From Streptomyces sp. AC550_RSS872 (GTDB taxonomy: Bacteria > Actinomycetota > Actinomycetes > Streptomycetales > Streptomycetaceae), in assembly GCF_019049285.1 (NCBI RefSeq), contig NZ_JAGMUL010000003.1, positions 1-64,000 on the forward strand: a DNA stretch of 64,000 nucleotides. The letters run 5' to 3'. Positions within the stretch are counted from its first letter, which is position 1. The number at the start of each line of letters is the position of its first letter. A program made the translations under genes and the position numbers. This document shows positions 1 to 8,849 of the stretch, in pieces. The notes below the pieces were generated by a model that worked only from the letters and a program-made list of their open reading frames with translations, ran no database searches and had not been told where the DNA came from.

Positions 1-84
1 CACCCGAACCTCCCCCCACGGCACCCCCGTCCCCTTCACCGCCCACCAGACTCCCCGGGCGATACGCGTGCGAAGGAGCCCGCG

Positions 85-2145
85 ATGAGCGACATGATCA
101 CCGCGGACCTGGTCGATCTCGACCTGTCCGCCGACACCAAGGAAGCGGCGGCGCGTGCCCTCGCCGAGCGCATGGTGGCCCTGGGCCGGGTGACCGACCT
201 GGAGGGCTTCCTCGCCGACGTGGCCGCGCGCGAAGCACAGATGCCCACCGGCCTCGACGGCGGTATCGGCATCCCGCACTGCCGCAGCGCCCACGTCACC
301 GAGCCGACGCTCGCCTTCGGACGCAGCGCCGCCGGCATCGACTTCGGCGCCGCGGACGGCCCCGCCGACCTGATCTTCCTCATCGCCGCTCCGGCGGGTG
401 CGGACGACGCCCACCTGACGATCCTGTCGTCGCTGGCCCGGCAGCTGATGAACGCCGAGTTCACGGACGCGCTGCGCTCCGCGGGCGACGCGGCGTCGGC
501 GGCGGCGCTGATCCGGGGCGAGGAGCCCCCGGCGCCCGAGGCCACCGGTTCCGCTCCCTCCGAAAACTCCGTGGCGTCGTCGGTGGCGGCCTCCGCCGAC
601 GCCGCCACGGGCACCACCTCCGAGTCCCCCGCCGAAACGGCCGGCGAGCGCCCCTTCCGTATCGTCGCCGTCACCTCCTGCCCGACCGGCATCGCCCACA
701 CCTACATGGCGGCCGAGTCGCTGGAGAACGCGGGCCGTGAGGCGGGCGTCGAACTCGTCGTCGAGACGCAGGGCTCGGCCGGCTTCACCCGGCTCGACCC
801 GGCCGTCATCGCGGCGGCGGACGGCGTGATCTTCGCGCATGACGTGGCCGTACGGGAGAAGGACCGGTTCGCCGGAAAGCCGACCGTCGACGTCGGTGTG
901 AAGGCGGGCATCAACCGCCCGGCCGAACTCATCGCCGAGGTCCGCGGCAAGGCCGAGCGTGGCGAGGCCACCGCGGCCGCCCGGCACGGCTCTCCCGTCG
1001 AGCGCTCCGGCGAGGCCGGCGAGGGCTACGGCACCAAGCTGCGCAAGTGGCTGATGTCCGGCGTGAGCTACATGGTGCCGTTCGTCGCGGCCGGCGGTCT
1101 GCTGATCGCCCTCGGCTTCGCGATCGGCGGCTGGCGGATCGACAAGGCCCAGCCCGTCATCGAGCACTTCGACTGGAGCCAGGTCCACAGCTGGGGCGCC
1201 CTGATGTTCCAGATCGGCGTCGCGGCCTTCGGCTTCCTCGTGCCGGTCCTCGCCGGATACATCGCCTACGGCATGGCCGACCGGCCCGGACTCGTGCCCG
1301 GCTTCGTCGGCGGTGCGATCTCCCTGACGATCGGCGCGGGCTTCCTCGGCGGTCTGGCCGCCGGCCTGATCGCCGGTGCTGTGGTCCTCGGCATCCAGCG
1401 GATCAACATCCCGCCGGTGATGCGCGGCATCATGCCGGTGGTGGTGATCCCGCTGGTCGGCTCGGCGGTCGTCGGGTTCATGATGTTCGTGGTCATCGGC
1501 AAGCCGATCGCCGAGGCGCAGAAGGGCCTGACCGACTGGCTGGGCAGCCTCTCCGGCACCAACGCCGTCCTGCTCGGCGTCCTGCTCGGCCTGATGATGT
1601 GCTTCGACCTGGGCGGCCCGGTCAACAAGGTCGCCTACACCTTCGCGACATCCGGCATCTCGGTCGCGGCGCCGAGCGACTCCGCGATGAAGATCATGGC
1701 GGCCGTGATGGCCGCGGGCATGGTCCCGCCGCTGGGCATGGCCCTGGCCACCACGGTCCGCAAGAAGCTGTTCACCACGGCCGAGCGCGAGAACGGCAAG
1801 GCGGCCTGGGTGCTGGGTGCCTCCTTCATCTCCGAGGGCGCCATCCCGTTCGCGGCGGCGGACCCGCTGCGCGTGATCCCGGCCTCCATGGCGGGCGGCG
1901 CGGTCACCGGTGCGCTGACCATGGCCTTCGGCTCGACCCTGCGCGCCCCGCACGGCGGTGTCTGGGTTACCTTCCTGATCGGCAAGCCGTTCCTCTACCT
2001 GCTGGCCATCGCGGCCGGTACGGCGGTCACGGCCGGCCTGGTCATCCTGCTGAAGGGCATGCGCAAGACGGCCCTGGAGGGCACCCCGGCCGCCGAGTCC
2101 CCGGCGGCCGCGGCCGCGGAGGCGAAGCAGCCGGTGGCGGCGTAG
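85..2145 (+). CDS. fruA: PTS fructose permease, fused IIA-IIB-IIC
   Basis: This is a single-chain fructose phosphotransferase permease. It takes phosphate from HPr through its IIA and IIB domains and phosphorylates fructose to fructose-1-phosphate while importing it. The IIA domain covers about residues 1-150, with the likely phospho-histidine His65 in GIPHC. A Pro/Ala/Ser-rich linker follows. The IIB domain (about 190-290) has the phospho-cysteine Cys199 in VTSCPTGIAHT. The IIC domain (about 315-660) is a run of hydrophobic helices. The length of 686 aa is normal for a fused actinobacterial FruA. An AAGGAG ribosome site at 73-78 fits the ATG at 85. In Streptomyces fruA normally follows fruK, which would lie just outside the left edge; the first 84 bases hold no complete gene. 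Confidence 0.95.
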   Translation: MSDMITADLVDLDLSADTKEAAARALAERMVALGRVTDLEGFLADVAAREAQMPTGLDGGIGIPHCRSAHVTEPTLAFGRSAAGIDFGAADGPADLIFLIAAPAGADDAHLTILSSLARQLMNAEFTDALRSAGDAASAAALIRGEEPPAPEATGSAPSENSVASSVAASADAATGTTSESPAETAGERPFRIVAVTSCPTGIAHTYMAAESLENAGREAGVELVVETQGSAGFTRLDPAVIAAADGVIFAHDVAVREKDRFAGKPTVDVGVKAGINRPAELIAEVRGKAERGEATAAARHGSPVERSGEAGEGYGTKLRKWLMSGVSYMVPFVAAGGLLIALGFAIGGWRIDKAQPVIEHFDWSQVHSWGALMFQIGVAAFGFLVPVLAGYIAYGMADRPGLVPGFVGGAISLTIGAGFLGGLAAGLIAGAVVLGIQRINIPPVMRGIMPVVVIPLVGSAVVGFMMFVVIGKPIAEAQKGLTDWLGSLSGTNAVLLGVLLGLMMCFDLGGPVNKVAYTFATSGISVAAPSDSAMKIMAAVMAAGMVPPLGMALATTVRKKLFTTAERENGKAAWVLGASFISEGAIPFAAADPLRVIPASMAGGAVTGALTMAFGSTLRAPHGGVWVTFLIGKPFLYLLAIAAGTAVTAGLVILLKGMRKTALEGTPAAESPAAAAAEAKQPVAA

Positions 2146-2264
2146 GCCCTCCGCCGGGCGGGCTCACGCTTGTCCCTTTGGGGTGCTGTGAGTTGTTCAC
2201 GGCACCTGCGAGATACGTCACGGTCCGGGCCGAGTGGTCCGGACCGTGGTGTGTACTGGGGCGT

Positions 2265-2519
2265 ATGCCGGAAAACGTCTCGATCCTCCAGCTGCTGGGT
2301 CCCGTCGTGCTCGCCCTGGTGGTCGCACTGTGGGTGACGGGGCTGGCCCGCCTGCTGCGCCAGTACCGCCAGGCGGACCTTCGCCGGACCCCCGACGGGA
2401 CGCTCTCCGGCCTTCCGCGCCAGCGGCAGACCGCCCCCGACCTGGAGGCCGTCGAACTCACCCCGGCGGAACGCGACGCCTTCGCGGGACTGGTACGACA
2501 GCTCAACGACGGCCGCTGA
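2265..2519 (+). CDS. Small single-pass membrane protein, unknown function
   Basis: This 84-residue protein has one hydrophobic segment at about residues 7-28 (LLGPVVLALVVALWVTGLA) and then a polar tail of about 55 residues ending in LNDGR. I do not recognise a domain. The ATG at 2265 was chosen because the hydrophobic segment starts a few residues later; the frame is open further upstream, but only through sequence overlapping fruA. It lies 119 bases after fruA on the same strand, with a separate T-containing leader, so it may have its own promoter. A small conserved Streptomyces membrane protein is likely; no function can be given. Confidence 0.6.
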   Translation: MPENVSILQLLGPVVLALVVALWVTGLARLLRQYRQADLRRTPDGTLSGLPRQRQTAPDLEAVELTPAERDAFAGLVRQLNDGR

Positions 2520-2534
2520 GCGGCACAGTCGGCG

Positions 2535-3281
2535 TTACGACACCTGCGCCGCCCGGCGCTCCATCGCATCGCGCGCCGCGTCCTCGCTGACGTACACCTC
2601 GCACATGTGCCGCCCGTCGGGCGTCGCCGTGTGCTCGACCTCCCAGAGGGAGACCTCCTCGCCGTCGCGCAGCAGGAAGGCGTGCTCGTAGAGCGAGAAG
2701 CACAGACCGGCGCGGCCCGCACGGCACGGGCGCCCGAACGCCTGGGTGATCTGGTGCGCGCACGCCGTGGTCAGTAAGGCAGCCGTCTCCGCGCCCGGCC
2801 GGTCCGGGTTCTCCGCCCGGCGCAGCAGCCGGCGCGCGTGGTCCGGCGAGTCGTCCGGCGCATACGCGTGCCGGGGCGCGGGGATCGTCGACAACTGCAC
2901 CGTCACCGGCAGCTCGAAATCCGGGGCGTCCGGCGGCAGCGGCAGCCGCGCGGTCGCGGCGCGCAGCTCCTCCTCGTCGGCGTACACCTCGTGCTGCGGT
3001 TCGCGGCCCCGGGCGGTGTTGTGGACGAGCTCCCACAGCGTGAGCGCCGAGCCGTCGGCGAGCAGCCAGGTGTGCCGGTACGTCTCTCGGTGCAGCCCGG
3101 CGCTGTGGTGCGCGGAGTGCAGCGAGCTGTCATGAGCCAGCGCGCAGTCGAGCCGCCGTATCGCCTCGTCGGGCAGCTCGAAGGAGTTCAGGGCGCGGCC
3201 GAGGAGTCGCGCGAGGTGCTCCTCCGGAGACTCCGGCGACTCGGGTGGTTCGTACGCTGCCGTCTCGTACGGAACGCTCAA
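2535..3281 (-). CDS. DUF6227 family protein
   Basis: This is a 248-aa cytosolic protein of a Streptomyces family known to me as DUF6227; function unknown. Two halves look related. HTWLLADGSALTLWELVHNT in the first half resembles HAFLLRDGEEVSLWEVEHTA in the second, and each is followed by a (Q/R)H-(E/C)EVY(A/V) stretch, so the protein seems to be an internal duplication. The start is TTG at 3281, with GGGAG seven bases upstream; an acidic PPESPESPEE stretch follows. It is convergent with the small membrane gene to its left. Nothing in the sequence indicates a catalytic role. Confidence 0.8.
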   Translation of the reverse strand: MSVPYETAAYEPPESPESPEEHLARLLGRALNSFELPDEAIRRLDCALAHDSSLHSAHHSAGLHRETYRHTWLLADGSALTLWELVHNTARGREPQHEVYADEEELRAATARLPLPPDAPDFELPVTVQLSTIPAPRHAYAPDDSPDHARRLLRRAENPDRPGAETAALLTTACAHQITQAFGRPCRAGRAGLCFSLYEHAFLLRDGEEVSLWEVEHTATPDGRHMCEVYVSEDAARDAMERRAAQVS

Positions 3282-3387
3282 GGTTTCTCCCGGCGTTGCT
3301 GCATGTCACCTTGTGGGTGCATACCGTAGCCCCTCGGTCGGACATCATGTCCGGGATCCGAGAAAACGTACGTCCGGTAAAACGCGC

Positions 3388-3414
3388 GGACCGCGCGAGA
3401 AGTTCCCGCGCGGC
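3388..3414. terminator. Hairpin between DUF6227 and L,D-transpeptidase genes
   Basis: The arms CCGCGCG and CGCGCGG flank an eight-base loop, in the 188-base gap between the two minus-strand genes. It lies downstream of the L,D-transpeptidase stop codon, so a role as its terminator is likely. There is no clear T-run. Confidence 0.4.
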
Positions 3415-3469
3415 CCGACGAATCGTCAAGAATCACTGTTCGGACGGTACTTCAGGGATGGTGAGTGGA

Positions 3470-4705
3470 TCAGGCGGCGCTGCCCGCGACCCACTGGCTC
3501 CACGCCATGTTCCAGCCGTTGAGCCCGTTGTCCGGCGTCACGTTCTTGTCGGGGGAGTTCTTGACGATCACCACGTCGCCGAGGATCGAGTTGTCGTAGA
3601 ACCACTTGGAGGGCGTGTCGCCCTGCCCGCCCCGCACGTCCTGCAGGCCGACGCAGCCGTGGCTCGTGCCCTGGCGACCGAAGGGCGGATTGCCCTTGTT
3701 GTACCAGTAGTTGCCGTGGAGGAAGGTGCCCGACGTCGTCAGACGCATCGCGTTCGGCACGTCCTTGATGTCGTAGGCGTCGGCGAGGTTCACCGTACGG
3801 CTGTCCATGCGCAGCTTCTTGTACTTCTCGGAGATCACCATCTGCCCGTTGTAGGTGGAGAACTCCGAGCTGCCCGCCGAGATCGGCACCGACTTGATCG
3901 TCTTGCCGTCCCGTACGACCGTCATCGTCTGCGTGTCGACGTCGACCGTGGAGACCTGCGAGCGCCCGACGGTGAAGGTGACCGTCTTCTTCTGCACGCC
4001 GTAGACGCCGTTCGCGCCCTCGACGCCGTCCAGGTCGATCTTCATCGTGACCTTGGAGCCGGCCTTCCAGTACTCCTCGGGCCTGAAGTCGAGCCGCTGC
4101 GTCCCGAACCAGTGCCCGACCACCTTCTGCCCACTGCTGGAGGTGACGTTGATGTGCGACTGCACGGCCTTCTTGTCGCCGATCGCCTTGTCGAACCTGA
4201 ACGACACCGGCATCCCGACACCGACCGTGGTGCCACCGTCGGGCGTGTACGTGCCGATGAAGCTGTTGGCCGAAGAGACCGTGGTGAACGTCGAGTCGGC
4301 GGCCGTGGTGCGTCCGTCCCCGTCCTTCGCGGTGGCCGCTATCGCGTACTTGGTGCCCCGCTCCAGCTGCTCCTTCGGCTGCCAGCTGCCCCCGTCGGCG
4401 GACAGCGAACCCGGCACGGCCTGCCCGCTGTCCGCCACCGTCATCTTCACGTCGGTCAGCTTGCCGTCGCTGACCTTCACGCCGGTCGTGTTGATCGACG
4501 CCCCGGTCGAGCCGTTCTTCGCCGAGATCACGATCTTCGCGGCGGACGTCTTGGCGGAGTCCTTGCCACCTTTGTCGTTGTTGTCGGCGTTGGCGCTGCC
4601 ACCGCAGGCGGTGAGCGTCAGGGCGCCGATCATCAGGGCGGCACAGGCCCCCAGTGCGCGCCGCGCTGCTATGTCCGGCGTTGTCAAGATCTGCTCCATC
4701 TTCAT
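3470..4705 (-). CDS. Lipoprotein L,D-transpeptidase (YkuD) with Ig-like domains
   Basis: This 411-aa exported enzyme should form or edit 3-3 crosslinks in peptidoglycan outside the membrane. The N-terminus has a lipoprotein signal with lipobox LTAC and lipidated Cys34, then an Asn/Lys-rich linker. About residues 60-270 match the Ig-like domains seen before YkuD in mycobacterial and Streptomyces Ldt proteins. The YkuD domain follows, with the catalytic motif HGN...SHGC and nucleophile Cys351. I set the start at ATG 4705; ATG 4699 is also possible, and the frame is open to 4810, but that would put a charged stretch before the signal. Resistance to beta-lactams other than carbapenems is a known property of the family and is not shown here. 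Confidence 0.9.
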   Translation of the reverse strand: MKMEQILTTPDIAARRALGACAALMIGALTLTACGGSANADNNDKGGKDSAKTSAAKIVISAKNGSTGASINTTGVKVSDGKLTDVKMTVADSGQAVPGSLSADGGSWQPKEQLERGTKYAIAATAKDGDGRTTAADSTFTTVSSANSFIGTYTPDGGTTVGVGMPVSFRFDKAIGDKKAVQSHINVTSSSGQKVVGHWFGTQRLDFRPEEYWKAGSKVTMKIDLDGVEGANGVYGVQKKTVTFTVGRSQVSTVDVDTQTMTVVRDGKTIKSVPISAGSSEFSTYNGQMVISEKYKKLRMDSRTVNLADAYDIKDVPNAMRLTTSGTFLHGNYWYNKGNPPFGRQGTSHGCVGLQDVRGGQGDTPSKWFYDNSILGDVVIVKNSPDKNVTPDNGLNGWNMAWSQWVAGSAA

Positions 4706-4849
4706 GCGATCCGCGGGATCCGTTACGTTCCACGGTGGAAGAGGCCACCGTCGCCGGACCGGGTTCCCAGCGTTCGCGGTGAATGCCATCACGTGACAGA
4801 ACCGCGACAATCGCCGCGCGGAACAGACACCGCCGCTTCAACCCGCCCG

Positions 4850-5878
4850 CTACGCCTCGCCGTACAACTCCCCGTACGACGGCCACGCCCCACCCGGGCC
4901 GTCCACCGAACCGGCCGCGCGCACGGCCCGCACGATCGCCCGCGTCACCACGTCCGCGCCCGCCGCGAGAAGCTCGTTCAGCGCGAGCGGATGCCCGGGG
5001 TCCAGCGGGCGCTCCCCGGTGGCCAGCGCGAACACGGTGTCCCCGTCGTTGAGCAGATGCACCGGCCGCACGGCGCGCGCGATGCCGTCGTGCGCGGTCC
5101 CGGCCAGCTTCTGCGCCTGCGCCTTCGACAGGTCCGCGTCGGTGGCGACCACGGCGAGGGTGGTGTTCAGCGGAGGTGGCGCGTTCTTCGCCGCGATCTC
5201 GGCCAGGCGCAGACGCGCGGCCCGATGGACGTCCTCCGCCGGACAGTCCACCCGCCCGCGCAGCAACTCGCCGTACAACGCCCCGGTTTCGGGCTCCACG
5301 GCCGACCCGGCCGCGTTGGCCACCACCAGCGCCGCGACCGTGATTCCCGAGTCGAGCACGATGCTCGCGGTGCCGATCCCGCCCTTGACCGGTCCGACGG
5401 TGGCTCCCGTACCGGCGCCCACGCAGCCTTCCCGCACCGCGGCGCCCGGTTCGCTCGCCGCGGCCGCCTCGACCGCCGCCCGCCCTGTGGCCGCGTCCGG
5501 CCTCGCCCGGAAGTCGCCGCCCCGGCCGAGATCGAAGACGCAGGCGGCGGGCACCACCGGCACGACATGCGCCGGATCCGCCCCCACGCGCACCCCGCGC
5601 TGGTGTTCCTCCAGCCAGGCCATCACCCCGGACGCCGCGTCGAGCCCGTACGCGCTGCCCCCCGTCAGCACGATCGCCTCGACCTTCTGCACGAGGTTGC
5701 GCGGATCGAGCGCGTCGGTCTCCTTGGTGCCGGGCCCGCCACCGCGCACATCCACGGCGGCGACGGCACCGCCCTCGGGCGCCAGGACCACCGTGGTGCC
5801 GGTGAGCCAACCGTCGCCGGTACGCGTCGCGTGCCCCACCCGCAGCCCGGCTACGTCTGTCAGAGCGTCAACTGTCAT
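4850..5878 (-). CDS. P1 family (DmpA-like) peptidase
   Basis: This 342-aa protein belongs to the DmpA/P1 aminopeptidase family (Pfam Peptidase_S58), N-terminal-nucleophile-type hydrolases that self-cleave into two chains. Visible family features are the N-terminal LTDVAGLRVGHAT, the glycine-rich VLTGGSAYGLDAA, and the GAGTGATVGPVKGGIGTAS stretch near the expected autocleavage region. No signal peptide is seen, so it is probably cytosolic. The start is ATG 5878; the open frame runs further upstream but only antisense to the LtrA gene. It is on the same strand as ltrA, separated by 68 bases. The substrate cannot be read from the sequence; relatives act on N-terminal D- or beta-amino acids. Confidence 0.85.
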   Translation of the reverse strand: MTVDALTDVAGLRVGHATRTGDGWLTGTTVVLAPEGGAVAAVDVRGGGPGTKETDALDPRNLVQKVEAIVLTGGSAYGLDAASGVMAWLEEHQRGVRVGADPAHVVPVVPAACVFDLGRGGDFRARPDAATGRAAVEAAAASEPGAAVREGCVGAGTGATVGPVKGGIGTASIVLDSGITVAALVVANAAGSAVEPETGALYGELLRGRVDCPAEDVHRAARLRLAEIAAKNAPPPLNTTLAVVATDADLSKAQAQKLAGTAHDGIARAVRPVHLLNDGDTVFALATGERPLDPGHPLALNELLAAGADVVTRAIVRAVRAAGSVDGPGGAWPSYGELYGEA

Positions 5879-5946
5879 GAACCCAGTGTCGTCCAGCCCC
5901 CCGAGGCCGCCCCGCAAGGCTTCCGCGGGATGCGGCGCGTCTCGCG

Positions 5947-7182
5947 TCAGCCGACCGGTGCCGTCGCCTCCCTGCGCACCCGGCCCGACCTGCGTGCCGT
6001 CAGCGTCTCCCCGGTCGCCACCGCCCCCGCCGAGACCAGGCCGGCCGCCGGCACCGCCCAGTCGCCCAGGAAGGTGCAGCAGATCACCAGCAGGGCCGCG
6101 GTCGGCAGCACAAGCTGCTGGGCGATGCCCACCTTGAAGTAGCGAGAGTGCAGCGCCCACACACTGAGCAGATACAGCGCCGTCGGCAGGGTCACCGCCG
6201 CCGACGCGGCCAGCGTCGAGATGTGCGCCTTGTGGACGGCCTGCTCGACCGCCACCTCCAGGCCCGCGCCGATCGCCGCCGCCGAGGCGAACACCACGTA
6301 GTGGCCGTAACCCCACAGGAACGCCTGCTTGTTGGAGGTCAGATGGCCGTGGATCGGTACCACGAAGTAGATCCACCACGCGGCGAAGATGATCAACAGT
6401 CCACCCGCGGCGATCGGCATCAGGTCGCCCAACGCGTCGTTCTCGTCGATGCCGGTCTTCACGGCGATCGTGGCCGCGGCGATGGTCTCGCCGAGCACGA
6501 TGATCGTGAACAGCCCGTACCGCTCGGCGATATGACGCGGATGCCAGGACGTCGGATGGACCTTCTCCGCGAACGGCGGCACACACATCTCCAGGACCGC
6601 CATCACCAGGAACACCCAGGGCCTGGCGTCCTCGGGCAGCACCACCAGGCCCACCCAGCCGATCTGACACAGCAGTACACCGCAGGCGTACCGCAGGGCC
6701 ATCCTTCGTTCCGGGCCGTCACACGACCTGGCCACGCGCAGCCACTGCGTCACGAGGGCGAGCCGCATGATCACATAGCCGAGCACAACGGCCAGGTAGT
6801 CGTGGTCCTCGAACGCCTGGGTGACGCCGGCCGCCAGGACCAGGACACCGGCGATCTGGACGAGGGTGACGACCCGGTAGAGGACGTCGTCGTTGTCGTA
6901 GGCAGAGGCGAACCAAGTGAAGTTCATCCAGGCCCACCAGATGGCGAAGAACACCATCGCGTAGTTGAGGATCCCCTCGCCCGGGTGCCCCTCCGCGACG
7001 GCGTGCACCAACTGGACGCCCGCCTGGGCGATGGCCACGACGAAGCACAGGTCGAAGAAGAGCTCCAGCGGAGTGGCGGCACGGTGCGCCTCACCGCGGC
7101 CCCGGGCCGTGAGCCGACGCAGGGGACGGCGGTGTCCGGGCGGGCGGGGGGAGTCCGGCGCGGGAGTCGAACGGGACGTCAT
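5947..7182 (-). CDS. Low temperature requirement A (LtrA) membrane protein
   Basis: This is a 411-aa polytopic membrane protein of the LtrA family, named after a Listeria gene needed for growth in the cold; its biochemical role is unknown. The family signature after the basic N-terminus is clear: TPLELFFDLCFVVAIAQ, then WAWMNFTWFASAYDNDD, and later ERYGLFTIIVLGETI. About eleven or twelve hydrophobic segments can be seen. The start is ATG 7182; GTG 7194 in the same frame would add four residues. The gene is divergent from the small gene at 7297. Confidence 0.9.
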   Translation of the reverse strand: MTSRSTPAPDSPRPPGHRRPLRRLTARGRGEAHRAATPLELFFDLCFVVAIAQAGVQLVHAVAEGHPGEGILNYAMVFFAIWWAWMNFTWFASAYDNDDVLYRVVTLVQIAGVLVLAAGVTQAFEDHDYLAVVLGYVIMRLALVTQWLRVARSCDGPERRMALRYACGVLLCQIGWVGLVVLPEDARPWVFLVMAVLEMCVPPFAEKVHPTSWHPRHIAERYGLFTIIVLGETIAAATIAVKTGIDENDALGDLMPIAAGGLLIIFAAWWIYFVVPIHGHLTSNKQAFLWGYGHYVVFASAAAIGAGLEVAVEQAVHKAHISTLAASAAVTLPTALYLLSVWALHSRYFKVGIAQQLVLPTAALLVICCTFLGDWAVPAAGLVSAGAVATGETLTARRSGRVRREATAPVG

Positions 7183-7296
7183 GGGGTCAAGCACAGCAGA
7201 TCAGGCGCGGAATTTCCTGCGAAGGGATCACCAGCACGCAAGCATCCCGGACCGCCGTCGGGAAGGCCGTCGCCGTGCGGGCCGTACCCTGGACGT

Positions 7297-7479
7297 ATGA
7301 GCACCGCCCCCGCCTCCGAGCCGCGCGAGCCGAAGCCCGCGCTGATCTTCGACGATCCGCTGGACCAGCAGTCCTCGGACGACACCGACGGTGGCTGGGG
7401 CGAGCGGCCGCGCGCCAACGGTGACAGCGCGGCCGATCTGAAGCGCTTCCTCGACGAGAAGCCGCCCCACCACATCTGA
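7297..7479 (+). CDS. Small acidic hypothetical protein
   Basis: This is a 60-residue soluble protein with an acidic middle (DDPLDQQSSDDTDGGWGE) and a C-terminal DLKRFLDEKPPHHI. I recognise no domain, but small proteins ending in LKRFLDEKPPHH(I/L) are familiar from Streptomyces annotation. It starts at ATG 7297 and converges on mscL, whose stop is only five bases away. Coding-type third-base G/C bias supports it being real. Confidence 0.65.
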   Translation: MSTAPASEPREPKPALIFDDPLDQQSSDDTDGGWGERPRANGDSAADLKRFLDEKPPHHI

Positions 7480-7483
7480 GCCG

Positions 7484-7942
7484 TTACCGCTGGTCGTGCC
7501 CCGAGCCGCGCTGGGCGACCAGTGCGTCGCGGATCTCCTTGAGGACCTCCAGCTCGGTCACCTCGATGACCTCCTGGGTGCCCTCCTTCGCCTTGCGGCG
7601 GGCCTCCGCGCGGGCCAGGTACTTCGACATCGGCAGGACCATCAGGAAGTAGACGACGGCCGCGGTGATCACGAAGCTGAGGGCCGCGCCGAGGACGGAG
7701 CCCCACAGGATCCGAATGCCCTGGTCGCCCGCGCACGACGAGCTCAGGCACGAGCTGTAGTGATCGAGGTTCTTGGTGCCGATCGCTCCGACCAGCGGGC
7801 TGATGATCCCCTTCACCACCGCGTTCACGATGTTGGTGAACGCGGCGCCGATGACCACCGCTACTGCCAGATCGACGACGTTCCCGCGCATCAGGAAGGC
7901 CTTGAAGCCGTCCCAGACGCTCGGTTCCTTCTTCTCGCTCAC
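7484..7942 (-). CDS. mscL: Large-conductance mechanosensitive channel
   Basis: This 152-aa protein is the MscL pore subunit, a pentameric inner-membrane valve that opens on sudden osmotic downshock. The N-terminus has the amphipathic helix GFKAFLMRGNVVDLAVAVVIG with the family RGN motif, then TM1. After a periplasmic loop with two cysteines (CLSSSCAGD), TM2 (ALSFVITAAVVYFLMVLPM) and a charged C-terminal bundle follow. The start is GTG 7942, with GAGAGG eight bases upstream. The periplasmic loop is longer and more cysteine-rich than in E. coli, as is usual in actinobacteria. Confidence 0.93.
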   Translation of the reverse strand: MSEKKEPSVWDGFKAFLMRGNVVDLAVAVVIGAAFTNIVNAVVKGIISPLVGAIGTKNLDHYSSCLSSSCAGDQGIRILWGSVLGAALSFVITAAVVYFLMVLPMSKYLARAEARRKAKEGTQEVIEVTELEVLKEIRDALVAQRGSGHDQR

Positions 7943-8093
7943 CGCGGAGCCTCTCCTCGTATGCGCAGGTTGTGGAAACGAACAGCTCCGCAACCTACGT
8001 CAGGGCTAGGCCATCCTGTCCAATTGCACCACCTGAACGAGGGCCTTGACAGGGCGATAAGAACCATGTGCACGACATGTGCGATCCAGCAGC

Positions 8094-8702
8094 TCAGCAC
8101 AGCGTCACCGCCAGCCGCGCCGTAGCGCTCGCGCCCGCGAGGCGCGCCGCCGCGGCACGCGGCACCGACAGCACCACCAGTGCCCCGCTCTCGGCCGCGA
8201 CGTCCAGCGGCTCCGGCACCTTCGACACCCGCGCCCCGCGCGCGACCACCTCGGCGCCGCCCCCGCCCGGCGCGTTCTCCTCCGCGGCGATCACATCGAC
8301 CCGGTCACCGGGCCGCAGCAGCCGCACGGTGGCCCCGTCGGCGATCCGCACCGGCGCGGACACCCGCTCGACTGCCCGGTGCTGGCGAACCGGCTCCGCC
8401 ACCGGATGCCCGCGCTCGTGGCGGCCGGTCTCCCCGGGCCCGGCCGCCACGAGCGCGGCCGCGGTGACGGCGAGCCCCGCCGCCGCGGCCCGCCTGCGAT
8501 GCCGTAGAAGCCGACGCAACTGATACCACCCGCCCCGCACCCGCACGGGAGCGAAGAGCGGCACCTCGCACGTGGCCGGAGCGTCCGTGCCCGGCGGGAG
8601 CAGAGCGACAGAAGGAGAAGGCGAAGGCGAAGGGGCAGGAGAGGGAGAAGGAGAGGGAGAGGGAGAGGGAGAAGGAGAGGTCGGAGACGGGTTGAACGGC
8701 AT
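8094..8702 (-). CDS. SAF-domain protein with Ser-Pro repeat N-terminus
   Basis: This 202-aa protein begins with a low-complexity run of about fifteen Ser-Pro dipeptides, followed by a single hydrophobic helix (AAAAGLAVTAAALVAAGP) and an SAF domain. The SAF core is seen in RIADGATVRLLRPGDRVDVIAA, the fold shared by RcpC/CpaB, FlgA and sialic acid synthases. The start ATG 8702 has AGGTGGTGG upstream. The layout, with a cytoplasmic repeat, one membrane anchor and an external SAF domain, suggests a role at the cell surface, perhaps as a pilus-assembly-like chaperone. No tad or flp genes are nearby, so that is only an inference. Confidence 0.7.
   Translation of the reverse strand: MPFNPSPTSPSPSPSPSPSPSPAPSPSPSPSVALLPPGTDAPATCEVPLFAPVRVRGGWYQLRRLLRHRRRAAAAGLAVTAAALVAAGPGETGRHERGHPVAEPVRQHRAVERVSAPVRIADGATVRLLRPGDRVDVIAAEENAPGGGGAEVVARGARVSKVPEPLDVAAESGALVVLSVPRAAAARLAGASATARLAVTLC
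8611..8680. repeat. GGAGAA/GGAGAG hexamer tandem repeat
   Basis: This is a run of near-identical six-base units (GGAGAA or GGAGAG, some GGCGAA) inside the SAF-domain gene. It encodes the Ser-Pro dipeptides on the minus strand. The six-base period keeps the frame, so gain or loss of units would change only the length of the repeat. Confidence 0.85.
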
Positions 8703-8849
8703 GAGAACCACCACCTGCGGCGAGAGATCGGCTTGCGAAGCCACGATGGGGCATCGCGCCGTCGCCCGCCGGAGCCGGTGGGCTACTGGCCGGTTGTGGA
8801 CAACTCCCTCACTCGTACGAGACGTTCCACATCCACGCCGCTCCTGCGG

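Noticed and set aside
3245..6142. A 965-codon open frame on the plus strand across the L,D-transpeptidase and P1 peptidase genes
   Set aside because: It is antisense to two well-supported genes with complete catalytic motifs. It has Arg/Pro-rich low-complexity content and no domain. High G/C DNA gives such shadow frames often.
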